Assembly: GCA_963823675.1 (NCBI GenBank)
Contig: CAWGMT010000008.1
Coordinates: 1,116,001-1,180,000 of the forward strand
Length of the DNA: 64,000 nt
Reading direction: 5' to 3'
DNA from: CAWGMT01 sp963823675
Lineage (GTDB): Bacteria > Planctomycetota > Planctomycetia > Isosphaerales > Isosphaeraceae
The notes beneath the pieces were generated by a model that was not told the DNA's origin, made no database searches, and was given only the letters and a program-made list of their open reading frames with translations. Positions 30,284 to 40,706 of this stretch are shown piece after piece. Within the stretch, counting starts at the first letter, position 1; every line of letters starts with the position of its first letter. The translations under genes were made by a program, and so were the position numbers.

Positions 30284-31579
30284 TCACTCGGAATCGATTC
30301 CGCTCTTCGGTTCCTGACCGCATTGTATGCCCCCGAGATGCACCTCGACCAGTCGGCCCAGGGTGCCGCGGCGAAGCAGGTCCGCGACGAATGCGGGCAC
30401 CTGGGCGTCGGAGACCGGTTGCGCGATCATCGTCTCGGCCATACGACTGCGGGTCGCGGCGCAAAGCTCGCTGAAGCTCAAGGCCGCGGGGGCGCGCTCG
30501 GCCAGGCAGGTCAGGGCCGCCTTGAACACCGGGTTATTGGTGGCCATGCCGGCCCCTTCGGAGGTCTGGAAGACCTCGCTCGCCGTCGAGCCGATGTCAG
30601 GGCTGGCCGAGCACGGTCGGGCGACTCCGACGACCTGGAAACGGGTCATCCGCTGGAGGCTAATCACCCGATCCAGCGTGATTCCTGCGTTGCAGAGCAA
30701 GCTCGAGCGGAATTGGCGAGCGGTCAGAAAGTCGATGTATTGCTGCTGTTCGATCAGGCCCGTGGCCAGCCCGCGCACGGCGCGGATCACCTCGGGCGGT
30801 AGGTCGCCGCCGAGCTCGCCGACGTACGACTCCCACAGATACTGAAGGCCGTGCGCGGCGGCATGGTCGACGAACTGGTGGAAGTAGACGGGTTGGTTCA
30901 CCTCGTCCAGGTGTTCGTGGAACACGTATTCGTCTGGCAACCCATCGAGCAGACCGGCCTCTTCGGCGAGGATCCGGCCGAGGCCGGCCTGCGGTTCGCG
31001 AACGGAGCTGGCCAGGAAACGGAGGAACTCCCGGGCCTCCCGCACGCGATCGCGCGGGTCTTCGATGCGACTTGCGCGGTAGCACATCATCTCCCGCGCC
31101 GCGCCGCGGGCGTGCCAGCCGGGATAGCAATTGTAGCTCACGTAAGCGATGCCCTGCGGCATCAGGTTGGCGGAGCAAACCGCCAGGATCCTCTCGCGGA
31201 CCTCAGCCGGTACCCACGAGTAGACGCCGTGGCAGAGGATGTAATCGAACCGGCCGAATGCCTCCCCGATTTCGACGAGGCTCATCGCGTGTAGCTCGAC
31301 GTTGTTCAATCCGAGCGCCTGGACCTTCTGCCGCCCGGCTTCGACCTGGCGCGGCGAGAGATCGACGCCGACAAAGCGCGACCCGGGCAGGCTCTGTGCG
31401 AGCGCAATCAGGTTGGCGCCGCCGGCGCAGCCCAACTCGAGAACGCGGCATCGATCCGGCGGCGCGGGACTCATGCCGAACAGCGTCCCGACGACCGCGA
31501 GGAGATCGGGATGCGTTGCCGGGTGCACCCGGTCGGCGTAAGGGACCTCGTCATAACTGGTCGTCGAAGGGGGCGTCAT
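30284..31579 (-). CDS. SAM-dependent methyltransferase with methyltransferase-regulatory domain
   Basis: 431 residues. Motif I is VLELGCAGGANLIALA; motif II FVGVDLSPRQVEAG and post-motif FDYILCHGVYSWVP complete a class I Rossmann methyltransferase in residues 40-170. The following region (YVSYNCYPGWHARGAAREMM, then EPQAGLGRILAEEAGLL and HEHLDEVNQPVYFHQFVDHA) matches the methyltransferase-regulatory domain type, and a winged-helix-like tail completes the protein. Substrate unknown. It lies 140 bases after a double-glycine peptide gene and 11 bases before the kinase-TPR gene, all on one strand, so the peptide is a candidate substrate. Confidence 0.85.
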   Translation of the reverse strand: MTPPSTTSYDEVPYADRVHPATHPDLLAVVGTLFGMSPAPPDRCRVLELGCAGGANLIALAQSLPGSRFVGVDLSPRQVEAGRQKVQALGLNNVELHAMSLVEIGEAFGRFDYILCHGVYSWVPAEVRERILAVCSANLMPQGIAYVSYNCYPGWHARGAAREMMCYRASRIEDPRDRVREAREFLRFLASSVREPQAGLGRILAEEAGLLDGLPDEYVFHEHLDEVNQPVYFHQFVDHAAAHGLQYLWESYVGELGGDLPPEVIRAVRGLATGLIEQQQYIDFLTARQFRSSLLCNAGITLDRVISLQRMTRFQVVGVARPCSASPDIGSTASEVFQTSEGAGMATNNPVFKAALTCLAERAPAALSFSELCAATRSRMAETMIAQPVSDAQVPAFVADLLRRGTLGRLVEVHLGGIQCGQEPKSGIDSE

Positions 31580-31669
31580 GAAGCCCTCGGTCTGGGCACG
31601 ATGGAATCAGGTCGCGACTCCGGGAGTGGCTCCGCCACGACGGTCGCACCGGAACGTCCCGGAATCGCC

Positions 31670-31702
31670 GGGCGTCCCGCCAATCGAGGGACCGGGACGC
31701 CC
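31670..31702 (-). terminator. Strong hairpin between peptide and methyltransferase genes
   Basis: GGGCGTCCCG and CGGGACGCCC form a perfect 10-bp stem with a 13-base loop, 18 bases after the peptide stop. There is no long U tract, so it may work as a partial terminator or RNA stabiliser that leaves the peptide mRNA more abundant than the downstream genes, a common layout for precursor peptides. Confidence 0.55.
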
Positions 31703-31719
31703 AATCTCCGCGACGATCA

Positions 31720-31917
31720 TTACTTGAGCTTGTACAACGAGTTGCTCTCGGCTCCGGGCCACGACGTGGTTTGATAGGCACCGCCGCTGATCGATCTGAG
31801 CTCGTCGTCGATCAATTCCTGCTCGATCTCGGAAGGAGCTTGCGCCTCGGCCGGAGCATTGGCGTGGGAAGAAGTCGCAGGCCGATGCTCTTTCTCAGAC
31901 TGGTTCTGGGTCGTCAT
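31720..31917 (-). CDS. Double-glycine leader peptide, candidate RiPP precursor
   Basis: 65 residues behind a perfect AAGGAG eight bases before ATG 31917. The first 45 residues are hydrophilic and end in EQELIDDELRSISGG, the classic double-glycine leader cleaved by peptidase-domain ABC transporters (compare ELSDDELEAVSGG). The predicted core is AYQTTSWPGAESNSLYKLK, 19 residues with Ser, Thr, Trp, Lys and no Cys. A methyltransferase follows on the same strand. No transporter or other maturation enzyme is in the window, so export and modification must rely on genes elsewhere, or this is a signal peptide of another kind. Confidence 0.7.
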   Translation of the reverse strand: MTTQNQSEKEHRPATSSHANAPAEAQAPSEIEQELIDDELRSISGGAYQTTSWPGAESNSLYKLK

Positions 31918-32237
31918 TGTCGGATCTCCTTCAAATCAGGGACTCCCGAACGGATCGGGATCGGCCCGAGACAATCCCGGGCCGCGCCGGTCACCTCTCA
32001 ATGCGCCGTTTCGACCGAAAACACCCGAAAGATTTTTCGTAACCCTTCAGCCGAATGCGGAATGGGCCTTATGAGGAAACCACGAAGGCAGGGAAATACC
32101 CAACTTGCACGCTGTCTTCGCCCTCGAAACGCTTGGTGCGCTGCTCTGTCTTGTATGGCCGCTCACCAATCCCATGCGCCGACGGAGCCGAAACCCCCGG
32201 TGACTTTTTTTCAGTCGGGTGCGTTTTACTTTCCGGG
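31918..32237. other. Upstream region of the peptide operon
   Basis: Contains a hairpin with CGGCCCG (31962-31968) and CGGGCCG (31978-31984) about 45 bases before the peptide start, and copy 1 of a 37-base repeat (32173-32209). No gene is supported here. Confidence 0.5.
32173..32209 (-). repeat. 37-base repeat, copy 1
   Basis: Identical over 37 bases to 36978-37014. On the minus strand it begins AAAAAGTCACCGGGGGTTTC. In copy 2 the repeat starts at the stop codon of an ECF sigma gene; here it follows a TGA (32211-32213) 25 bases after the end of the kinase-WD40 gene and may mark the tail of a lost sigma gene. Confidence 0.75.
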
Positions 32238-35200
32238 TCAGCGTGACTTCTCGGGCTTCGTCCCCGGAGCTTGAATCCACTGTTCCGCCTCGCGACGCAG
32301 CAGCCCGAGGGTCAGTTTCCGGCACCAGTTGGGTGGAATGACGCCGTCGGCGTTCCCGGACTTCGCCGGGGGCTCGGCGGTCGACTTCAGCGCTTCCTGT
32401 GTCCCCTGCACGGCTCGATCAAGCCAGCGGCGCGCCTCGTCGGCATGGCCGAGGCGATGGTGGGCCATGGCCAGGTAGAACCAGGTAGACAGCATGTTTG
32501 TCCGGTAAGGGTGGCAACTTAGCTCGGTGGCTTCAGTGAACCGCGCGACCGCCTCTTGGAAGCGGTCGGCGCGGTAGAGTGCGGCCCCGAGTTGGTTGAC
32601 GTGCCAATGGTCCCTGGACGATTTGGCTAACAGATTCTCGGCCAGCGATACGATGTGATCGGGACCGGCGCCGGACTCCGGGGACAACGTGCAAGTCCAG
32701 GTCGCCCCCGCGCCGAAGCGCTCGAGCATCTCCGAGCAAATGCTGCGATAGCCGTCGAGGTTGCCGTCTCGCAGGTGGAGCATGGCGCGGGAATACCAGG
32801 CCGCTTCGTCCGGTTCCTTGAACTGTGTCGCTTTGGCGAAATCGGCAGAGGCTTTGTCCCACTGCCCCATATCGGCATAGGTCCAGCCGCGCCGCACCCA
32901 GAACGAGCTTTTGACGAAATCCGCGGAGCCTCTGTCCCACTGCCCCGTAGCGGCATAGGCCCAGCCGCGCTGCACCCAGAACGAGCCGTGTTCCGGCTAA
33001 CAGTTTAATGGCATCGTTGAACTCCGCCTCGGCCTCCCCGTATCGAGCCTGGCCCTCGAGAAACTTGCCGAGGTCTTCATGCGCCAGGGGATCGTGCGGC
33101 ATAACCCTCAGCGCCGCGCGGTAGGCGTCCTCGGCCTCCGCCAGGCGGCCCACCCACGCCAGGCGCCTGGCCAGGTTCGAGTAGTGCCTTACCTCGTGCT
33201 CCCGCTCGAGGGGCGTCGCGGGCACGAAAGGCTGTGGTTCCGGTTGCTGCTGCTGCCGCCGGGCATCCGCATACCACTCCAGGCCGATCTTCGCCAGTTG
33301 AGCCTGGATCCTGGGCACGTTCCAGATTACCAGCCCGCCGTCGGCCCGGCCGGTGGCCACGCGCTCGCCGTCCGGGCTCAAGGCGTCACACCACATGATG
33401 CCGCTTTCCGGCGGGAACGCGAAGACGCGCGATCCCGTTTGAGAACTCCATAAGGTTCTGCCCGGGCCCAGGACCCACCCGTCGCCCGGACTGACAGTGG
33501 TCCCAGCCTCTTTTCTCCAGCTAGACACCCTCCGCACCGTCCGTATGTCCCAGGTCTCGACCATCCCCGTGGCGCTGTTAAGCATAAGGTGGTCGCTGTC
33601 TGGATAGAATGGCGAAGCCGCCCCAGAAGGGGGACCTGAGCGCCGGCCCCAGGAACGGGATCTCGCGCCCCTTCACCAGATCCCAAAGACAAACCGAAGA
33701 ATCGTGATCCACCCAGGCCAGCAGTTTGCTGTCGAGACTGATGCGAAGGAATAACGAGCGTCTCCCAGGCAGATGGGTCACGCGTTTGAAGTACCGGCGG
33801 GGAGCATTCCCCGCGCTTTTCTTGGCTTCCGTGACGCGCCAGAGTGTCAGGCCGTTGCCGCAGGCAGCCAGGAACTTGCCGTCCGGACTGAAGGCAAGAC
33901 CATAGGCCGCTTGCCCTAACTCGTCATCGGCCAGGGTGAACGCTTGCAGCGTTGCCAGGTCCCAGATCTGCACGGGTTTCGATGTCGGGCCGAACTGTCC
34001 GGTGGCCAGCAGGCGTCCGTCCGGGCTAAAGTCAACCATTTGGATCGGTGATTCAAAACGCGGGAGCGTGCGCAGGAGCCGGCCGGTGGCGGCGTCCCAG
34101 AGCTTCACCAATCGGTCCTTGCTCCCCGATGCCAGGACCTTGCCGTCCGGGCTGAAGGCCTCGCAGGGCACGCCCCCGTCGTGCCCGGAGGTGACCAGCT
34201 TTTCGCCGGAGCCGGCCAGGTTCCAGATGCGAATCGAATGGGAACGCTTGTCGGCGGTGGCGAACGTGTTGCCGTCCGTGCTGAACGTTGCCGAAGGAAT
34301 GCCGCCCGTCCCGGCATGGGCGAGGGTCGCCAACTCCTGGTGGTGAGACACGTTCCACAGCCTGACGCTCCCGGTGATGCTGATGTAGACCAGGGACCGG
34401 CCGTCGTCGCTGAAGCAGGCGGCCAGCACCGTATCGGAGCGAATCAGCGGCCTGGGCACCCCTGCGCACATCGAGCAGAATGAGCCCATCATCCCCATGC
34501 TGGCACGCCAGGAGTCTTCCATCCGGAGCGACCGACAGGGCATTGGTATCCTGGAAGGTCTCGGCGAAGAGGATTTCCCTCGGTTCAGGGACCGGGGTGT
34601 TCCACACCAGGGCATAGAGCTGGCTCCCCCGGGCGGAAGCGACTGCCACGCACTGGCCATCGTCGCTCAACTGGACCGGTCCCACAGGCTCCGCAGATGG
34701 GACCTTGAGCCGCGCCTTGATTTCCTGGCGTGCGACGTCCCACAGAGAAAGCAACCCGCCGTCCTTCTGCTGCGAATAGGCGACCGCAAACCTTCCGTTC
34801 CGCGCCATTCCTGCGAAATCCGCGCGCATCTCGATGGTCTGTGCGGGAAGCGGCGCTCTAGTCCCGAAGTCCGGCCACACCTTGATCGTCCCCTTGGCCC
34901 CGGCTGTGACCAGCCATCGCTTGTCCGGGTCCATACCCAGACCGACCGCGGATTCGCCAAGCTCTGCGACGCCGCCGCCCGTGCTGACGTCTCGCAACTG
35001 GATCGTGCCGTTGTCGAGGGCGATGGCCATCTGTGCTCCGTCCGGCGTGAGGGCAATCTTCCGGATTCCTGCCGGAAAGTCTTCCCAGGTGATCGGCTCC
35101 AGGCCGACAAAATCGCCCAGGCAGGCGACCGCTTCATCGCGGAGCTTGTCGATGTCCTTGTCGGGGGTATCGAGCTGGAGCGCTTGTTGCAGCAGATTGA

Positions 35201-36680
35201 AGACCTTCGTCCGGTAGCCCATGCCCCGGGCGCGGCGGAGCGCAGCCGCTTCCTCGACGCGCGCGTGATACAAGTTGGTCACCGCTCTTTGCTGCTCGCG
35301 CTGCGCGACCTGCTGGGCGTGGCGGGCGTTTGTCTCGGACCGTTGGGCCAGGACAAACTGCTGCTCGGCCTCGGACTGGGCTTTCCAGGCCTTTTTCTCG
35401 GCCAGCGTGGCGCGGATCGCCTGATAGGTGCTGGCCAGCGCGCCGGCCGCCAGGAGCAGCACAAACGCGCCCGCGGTTACCAGGACTCTGCGGTTCTTGC
35501 GGGCGAACTTGTACAGTCTGTACCCGGCAGTCGGAGGGCACGCTTCGACTGGCTCATCGGCCAGGTAGCGCTGGATGTCGCGCGCGAAACCGTTGGCAGT
35601 CTGGTAGCGCCGATTCCGGTCCTTCTCGAGCGCCTTCATCACGATCCAGTCCAGTTCTCCACGCACCAGTTTCGCCAGCTTGGCGGGCTCGGTCTGCCGG
35701 GCGGTGGCAATCGTGTCCAGCTCACGAGCGCTCGAGAGCCGCCTGCTCGGTGTGGGCGGCTCCTCCTCCTTGATGATGCGGCGCATCTCATCAAAGGAGG
35801 CCGTCGCCAATCGCTCGCGATCGAAGGGCGTTGTGCCCGTCAAGAGCTCGTACAAGAGCACGCCCAGGCTGTAGACGTCGCTGCGGATATCCACATCCAG
35901 CGCGTTCAATTCGACCTGCTCCGGGCTCATGTACAGCGGCGTCCCGATCATCTGCGCGAACCGCGTGTAGATCGTCTTGTCGGTCAACTGCTGGCCCATG
36001 GCCTTGGCGACGCCGAAGTCGATCACCTTGACCACGGGCACGCCGTCGTGCGGAGCGACCAGGATGTTGGAAGGTTTGAGGTCGCGATGAATGATGCCTT
36101 TACTGTGGGCGTGTTGAACCGCATGGCAGACCGAGAGAAATAATTCCAGCCGGTCGCGGGTCGTGAGCTGCTGCCGATCACAGTAGTCGACGATCGAGAT
36201 GCCCCTCACCAGCTCCATCACGAAGTAGGGGCGGCCGGTCTCGGTCGTGCCGGCATCGAAGACCTGGGCGATGTTGGGGTGGTCCATCAAGGCCAGCGCC
36301 TGCCGCTCGGCCTCGAACCGAGCAATGACATCGCGCGTATCCATGCCCGGCTTGATGATCTTCAGGGCCACCTTGCGGCGAATGGGGTGCTGTTGCGCGG
36401 CGACGAAGACCAGGCCAAACCCTCCCTCGCCGATCTGCTCCATGAGCTTATAGGGGCCGATGACCGTGCCGGGGCGCTCGGCGATCGGCGGGTAATCTTC
36501 GGTCGGGTCCGGGCCGGTCGGAACATTCTCAAGAAAGCCGCCCGAGGTGTCGTGCGCGTGCAACAGCGATTCGACTTCGCGGCGCAGCTCGGCGTCGGAG
36601 CCACAGGCCTCGTCAAGGTATGCGACCCGGCGATCGGGGGGCAGCTTGACGGCCGCCTTGAAAATGCCGCTCTCGGACAT
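32238..36680 (-). CDS. Ser/Thr kinase with WD40 propeller and TPR tail (three frameshifts)
   Basis: About 1,480 residues in four overlapping frames. ATG 36680 follows GGAGG and gives SESGIFKAAVKLPPDRR. Kinase landmarks IGEGGFGLVF, VALKII, HRDLKPSN and VIDFGVAK are intact. A membrane span (VLVTAGAFVLLLAAGALAST) and a coiled coil follow. Next come about ten WD40 blades (for example AFSPDGKVLASGSKDRLVKLWD) and a TPR tail (ASADFAKATQFKEPDEAAWY). Frame changes lie near 34459-34462 (G4 where five would fit), near 33595 (one extra base) and near 32990 (one extra base). It is paired with the ECF sigma gene at 37014-37598, the standard planctomycete arrangement. Confidence 0.88.
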
Positions 36681-36808
36681 GGAGCCCTCCGTCACAAAGC
36701 AGGTCAGCCTTTTCAGGCTGACGTCAGGCTGACTCTGGCGAGATGATTCGAGCTGGAAAGCCCGAACTACTTCCCGGCGGGGCACAGCCGCAACCGCTGT
36801 CTCGTTTG

Positions 36809-36888
36809 ACCCGGAGCCAATCCGCCGAAGGCGGAACGGCGTTGGATCAGGCTTCGTGAGTAGGTCGCCGTCGCCGTTGGCTCCGGGT
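36809..36888. repeat. Nested inverted repeat between sigma and kinase genes
   Basis: ACCCGGAGCCAA (36809-36820) and TTGGCTCCGGGT (36877-36888) are perfect 12-base inverted repeats about 56 bases apart. Inside is a second hairpin CCGCC-GAA-GGCGG. The element sits in the 333-base gap between the ECF sigma gene and its downstream kinase and looks like a small palindromic repeat. Confidence 0.7.
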
Positions 36889-36977
36889 TAAACGATGGTT
36901 GCTTCGCACGATCCGCAGTCCGCTCGAAGATTCTGGGCGTTTGTCGTACAGTGACGTCCGCGGTCCCACTCAGATTA

Positions 36978-37014
36978 CATGCGCCGACGGAGCCGAAACC
37001 CCCGGTGACTTTTT
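36978..37014 (-). repeat. 37-base repeat, copy 2, at the ECF sigma stop codon
   Basis: Identical to 32173-32209. It begins within the TGA stop of the sigma gene and extends downstream into the sigma-kinase gap. Confidence 0.75.
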
Positions 37015-37598
37015 CACTCGGGCGCCTCTTTTTTTTCGCCCCGCAGCCACTTTCGGCGCAGCCATGCCTTGGAGTACGTCCAATCCTCCTCGGCCGTCGA
37101 CTGGGCGATGCCCAGCACCTGGGCCGCTTCAGCCATCGTGCACCCAAGAAAGTATCGCAGCTTCACCAGTTCGGCCTTGCGCGGCGCTTTCTCGGCGAGC
37201 TGATCCAGCGCCTCGTGAACGGCCAAGACTTCGAGCGGGTCACGAGTATCCGGCCCGGCCAGGTCATCCAGGTTCGGGTCCTGTTGCGAGCGACCGCCGC
37301 CGTGTTTGCGTCTTTGTTTGCGGCGGGCACGCTCGACCAGGATCCGGCGCATGGCCTCGGCCGCTGCGGCGAAGAAGTGGCCGCGATGGTTCCAGTGCTG
37401 ATCGGGGTTGTGGCCGACCAGCCGGAGGTAGGCCTCGTGAACCAGGGCAGTCGCCTGAAGCGTCTGGCCGGCGCGTTCCTGGGCCAGCTTGCGCGCGGCT
37501 AATCGCCGCAGCTCGTCGTACACCAGCGGCAAAAGCTGCCCGGCGGCGTGCGCATCGCCCTGCTCGATCTGATGCAGAATCTGCGTGACGTCACTCAT
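37014..37598 (-). CDS. ECF sigma factor, planctomycete TIGR02999-like type
   Basis: 194 residues from ATG 37598 (MSDVTQILHQIEQGD); the open frame runs further upstream without a better start. Region 2 is LLPLVYDELRRLAARKLAQE, with LQATALVHEAYLRLVG. Region 4 is APRKAELVKLRYFLGCTMAE, with AAQVLGIAQSTAEEDWTYSK. The conserved HFFAAAAEAMRRILVERARR is a hallmark of this ECF family, which in planctomycetes is usually adjacent to a large Ser/Thr kinase, as here. No anti-sigma gene is present, so kinase-linked control is plausible but inferred. Confidence 0.93.
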   Translation of the reverse strand: MSDVTQILHQIEQGDAHAAGQLLPLVYDELRRLAARKLAQERAGQTLQATALVHEAYLRLVGHNPDQHWNHRGHFFAAAAEAMRRILVERARRKQRRKHGGGRSQQDPNLDDLAGPDTRDPLEVLAVHEALDQLAEKAPRKAELVKLRYFLGCTMAEAAQVLGIAQSTAEEDWTYSKAWLRRKWLRGEKKEAPE

Positions 37599-37969
37599 GG
37601 CGGTCAGCGTACGTGAGTGGCTGAGGGGCCCCGCTCCGGTTCGACCGTGGAGGCGGCTGAGACGACAGACCTTCCATCGAAGGGTGAAACGACAGCTCAT
37701 CGCGTGTCGCTTCCCATCTCAGGGTACAGATATCGCGCGCTGGACGCCACCGTCCCGATCGGCGCGGACTTCGAAAGAAATCCTCGCCTCGTTGGGTGCT
37801 TTTGGGCCGAAGAATCTGGCCGCACGGAAAAAATCCACCGGCGGGCAGGGGTCGGAGACCCAATCGTCGCACTGTCAGGCAGAGCAACTTCCCAGGTCCG
37901 CGAGCAAAGCCTGGCCTTCGTTGAGGCACGGGCTACTCGCGGCTGACCGTTAGCCTCAAGGAGCATCCC
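37599..37969. other. Divergent intergenic region
   Basis: Lies between the leftward ECF sigma gene and the rightward glycine-rich protein gene. Long but unstructured frames here have no recognisable content. It must contain two promoters; none can be fixed. AAGGAG at 37959-37964, seven bases before ATG 37970, is the ribosome site of the rightward gene. Confidence 0.4.
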
Positions 37970-40282
37970 ATGTTTACTTTCAACAAGCGGCGACCAACGA
38001 GCAAGCGATCAATGATGCGGAGGCGTCCGACGCTCGAAGCGCTCGAAGGACGTGTGGTCCTTTCCACGTTGAACGTCAATACGTTTGCAGACACCGACGC
38101 GGTGCATCCCAGTAAGAGCCCCCTCGACAACCACAACGACATCTCGTTGCGGTCGGCCATCGAGTTTGCCAACGACCATCCCAGTTCCGACACGATCGTA
38201 CTTCCCACGGGCACACCATCCAACCACACAATCACACTAACCGACGGGGCGATCGGCATCTCGGCCAATCTCACCATCAAAGGCAGCACGAAAGGCCAAA
38301 CGGTCATCATCGACGGCGGCAGCCAGAACCGGGTGTTCGATGTCTTGAGCGACAAGGTGGCGATCTCCAATGTCGCGATCGAGCATGGTCGCGCGGTGGG
38401 CGAGGGGGGCGGTCTCTTGGTTACCGGGGGAACGGTGACGCTCACCTCGGTGGAGTTCGTGGACAACGTCGCCGTTGGCGCCAACGGGGCCAACGGCGCC
38501 AATGGCGCTGATGAGACCATTGCAGGGGTTAAGGGCGGCGCCGGCGGCGCGGGTACCGCCGGGGAGGGCGGGGGGATTTTCGTCGCTGCCGGGTCGGTCA
38601 CCCTCACCAACTGCGTGATCAACTCCAACGAAGCGATTGGTGGCAACGGTGGAAATGGTGGCAACGGGGGATCCGCCAGTGGGAACGCAAATGGCCCGGG
38701 GCCCGTAGGTAACCCTGGATTCGGCGCCGGGGGCGGCGCCGGCGGCCAGGGCGGCGCCGGGGCGCGGGCGAAGGCGGCGGCATCTTCGTGGCGGCCGGCG
38801 CGACCATGATCGTCTCTGGCGACACATTCTCCGGCAACATGGCCATCGGAGGAAACGGAGGTTTGGGAGGAGCGGGCGGCATCGCAAAAGGTCAGGAAGG
38901 CGGCCCGCAAAGCGGCAACCACGACGCAGATTCGGGCGGGTCTGCCCTAGGCGGCGCCGGCGGTGCAGGTGGCGCGGGCGGGATCGGCGCGGGGGGTGGG
39001 CTGTTCAACCTCACCGGCAAACTTACGTTCTCGCTTTCGCCCACGAGCTTCAATTCCGACCAGGCGGACGGTGGACTCGGCGGCAACGGCGGTGCCGGCG
39101 GAGCCGGTGTCGGTGGCGCAGGCGCGAATGGGATCGCAGCGAACCACGGTAGCGATGGGGGACCCGGGGTTGGCGGCGCGGGGGGTGCGGGGGGCAACGG
39201 TGGCGACGGTGAAGGCGGTGCCATCTTCAACGGCCCTGGTGCATCGATCTCAAGTACCACTGCGCTCGTGGTCACCTCGAATGTTGCAGGGGCCGGTTCT
39301 GGTGGCAACGGTGGCGAGGGCGGCAATGCGACTGCCGGCAGCGGCGGGAAGGGTGGCCCCGATGGCGCCCCTGGTGGCTTCGCGGGTGGCGCGCTTGGCG
39401 AGCAAGGGAATGACGGGGGAAATGGCGGCGCGGGCGGCAGTGGAGGTCTGGGAGAAGGTGGGGGTCTGGTTAACTCCGCAGGAGCGACCATCGCCTTCAC
39501 GGCGGGCAACAATACCTCATCCCCGGCCGTGAGTACCTTCTCGATGAACGACGCCATCGGCGCCTTCGGCGGCGTCGCCGGACGGGGTGGAAACGCCTCC
39601 GGCGGCGGCACCTCCGGGGGCCAGCCCGGCGGTGGGGCGGGCGCCGGGCGGACCGGCCGTCGGTGGCCTGGGCGGCAATGGCGGAGGTGGCGGACTCGGC
39701 TGGGGAGGAGGCTTCTACGACGACGGCAAGGCTTCCTTCAGCGGCGTCACCGTCAATTTCAACAACAATCTGGCCGCCGGTGGAACAGCGGGCAGCGGCG
39801 AGGGTGGCGGGAGTGCTCAGGGTGGGCATGGAGGCAATAGTGCTAACGCAGCCGGGGGCAACGGTGGCAACGCCACCGGCGGCAACGGCGGTAACAGTGG
39901 TCTTCCCGGCGTCGCCATCGGCGGCGGCATCATCGTCGACGCGGCGGGTTCCCTGGTTTTGAAGCCAAGGCTCGGTGCCAAGAAGGGATCGAAACAGGCC
40001 AGCGCCACCGACGTCATCACGTCAAACACGGCCTTGGCCGGTGGAACCGCGGTCTTGGGGGCGGCCGGAGGCGCTGGCGCCACTGCCGGCGTTGGCGGGT
40101 CGGGGCAGCCACCCGGCGCCAACGGAACCGCCACGGTCGGCGAAAACGGGGAGGTCCTCAGCACGGTAAACAGTGCAGGAGGCGGCATGTTCATTGACGG
40201 CACAGCGCACGGCGACAACGTGTCGGTCACCGGCAACCACGCGATCACGGACCCCAACGTTGGCGGGACGCTTTCTCCGTAA
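37970..40282 (+). CDS. Glycine-rich beta-helix surface protein with LEPR-like start (two frameshifts)
   Basis: About 770 residues in three frames. A basic N-terminus with RRRPTLEALEGRVVLS (LEPR type) is followed by a beta-helix opening (NTFADTDAV, ISLRSAIEFAN). Then come long glycine tracts such as GGNGGNGGNGG alternating with beta rungs like EGGGIFVAAGSVTLTNCVI. This PGRS-like look comes from loops between helix turns. The frame slips near 38765 (one base short in a GC run) and near 39640 (one base extra). Export is expected; a structural, adhesive or S-layer-related role is the usual guess. No enzyme motif seen. Confidence 0.8.
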
Positions 40283-40339
40283 AAAAAAGCGGTCGCCGAA
40301 ACCCGCGCGGCGCAGACCCGGCGCCGCGCGGGATTGCTC

Positions 40340-40690
40340 TCAATTCAAAGCCGAGATGAGCTACTGAGCGTTGCGTAAGGAAGTCGAGCAGGGTCCGTTC
40401 CGCGGGCACCAGGTTGACCCAGTCGGGACAGCAGCGACAGAGGCAAAACGACGATTTCAACAACCGGCACGACGCGACCTCGTGCAAGTTTCCAGAAACG
40501 CGTCTGCGGAATGTCGTCGCGCCAGACGGCCTGCCATCGCGCGACGGTCGCCCGGTCAACGCCAAAGAGCGCTGAAAGCTCGTGGGCCCGGCGCGGTGTT
40601 GCACCTTGCCGCATCGCGCTGATCAAGATCACCACGCCACCAAGGTAGACCTTTCTGCCGAGAAAACGGACCGATGACAGAATTTCTCAA
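40340..40690 (-). pseudogene. Remnant of a planctomycete transposase-like protein
   Basis: The minus strand reads VRFLGRKVYLGGVVILISAM, RQGATPRRAHELSALFGVDR and ATVARWQAVWRDDIPQTRFW, a helix-turn-helix segment I associate with a dispersed transposase-like family in planctomycetes. The frame changes near 40425 to continue as NLVPAERTLLDFLTQRSVAH. The N-terminal zinc-cluster part is missing and there is no start codon at the proper place. Confidence 0.5.
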
Positions 40691-40706
40691 AAAATGGCTC
40701 GCGGTC

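Noticed and set aside
38460..40200. GGC/GGN-rich tracts considered as a non-coding satellite
   Set aside because: After allowing two frame changes they form one continuous protein with regular beta-helix rungs between the glycine stretches.
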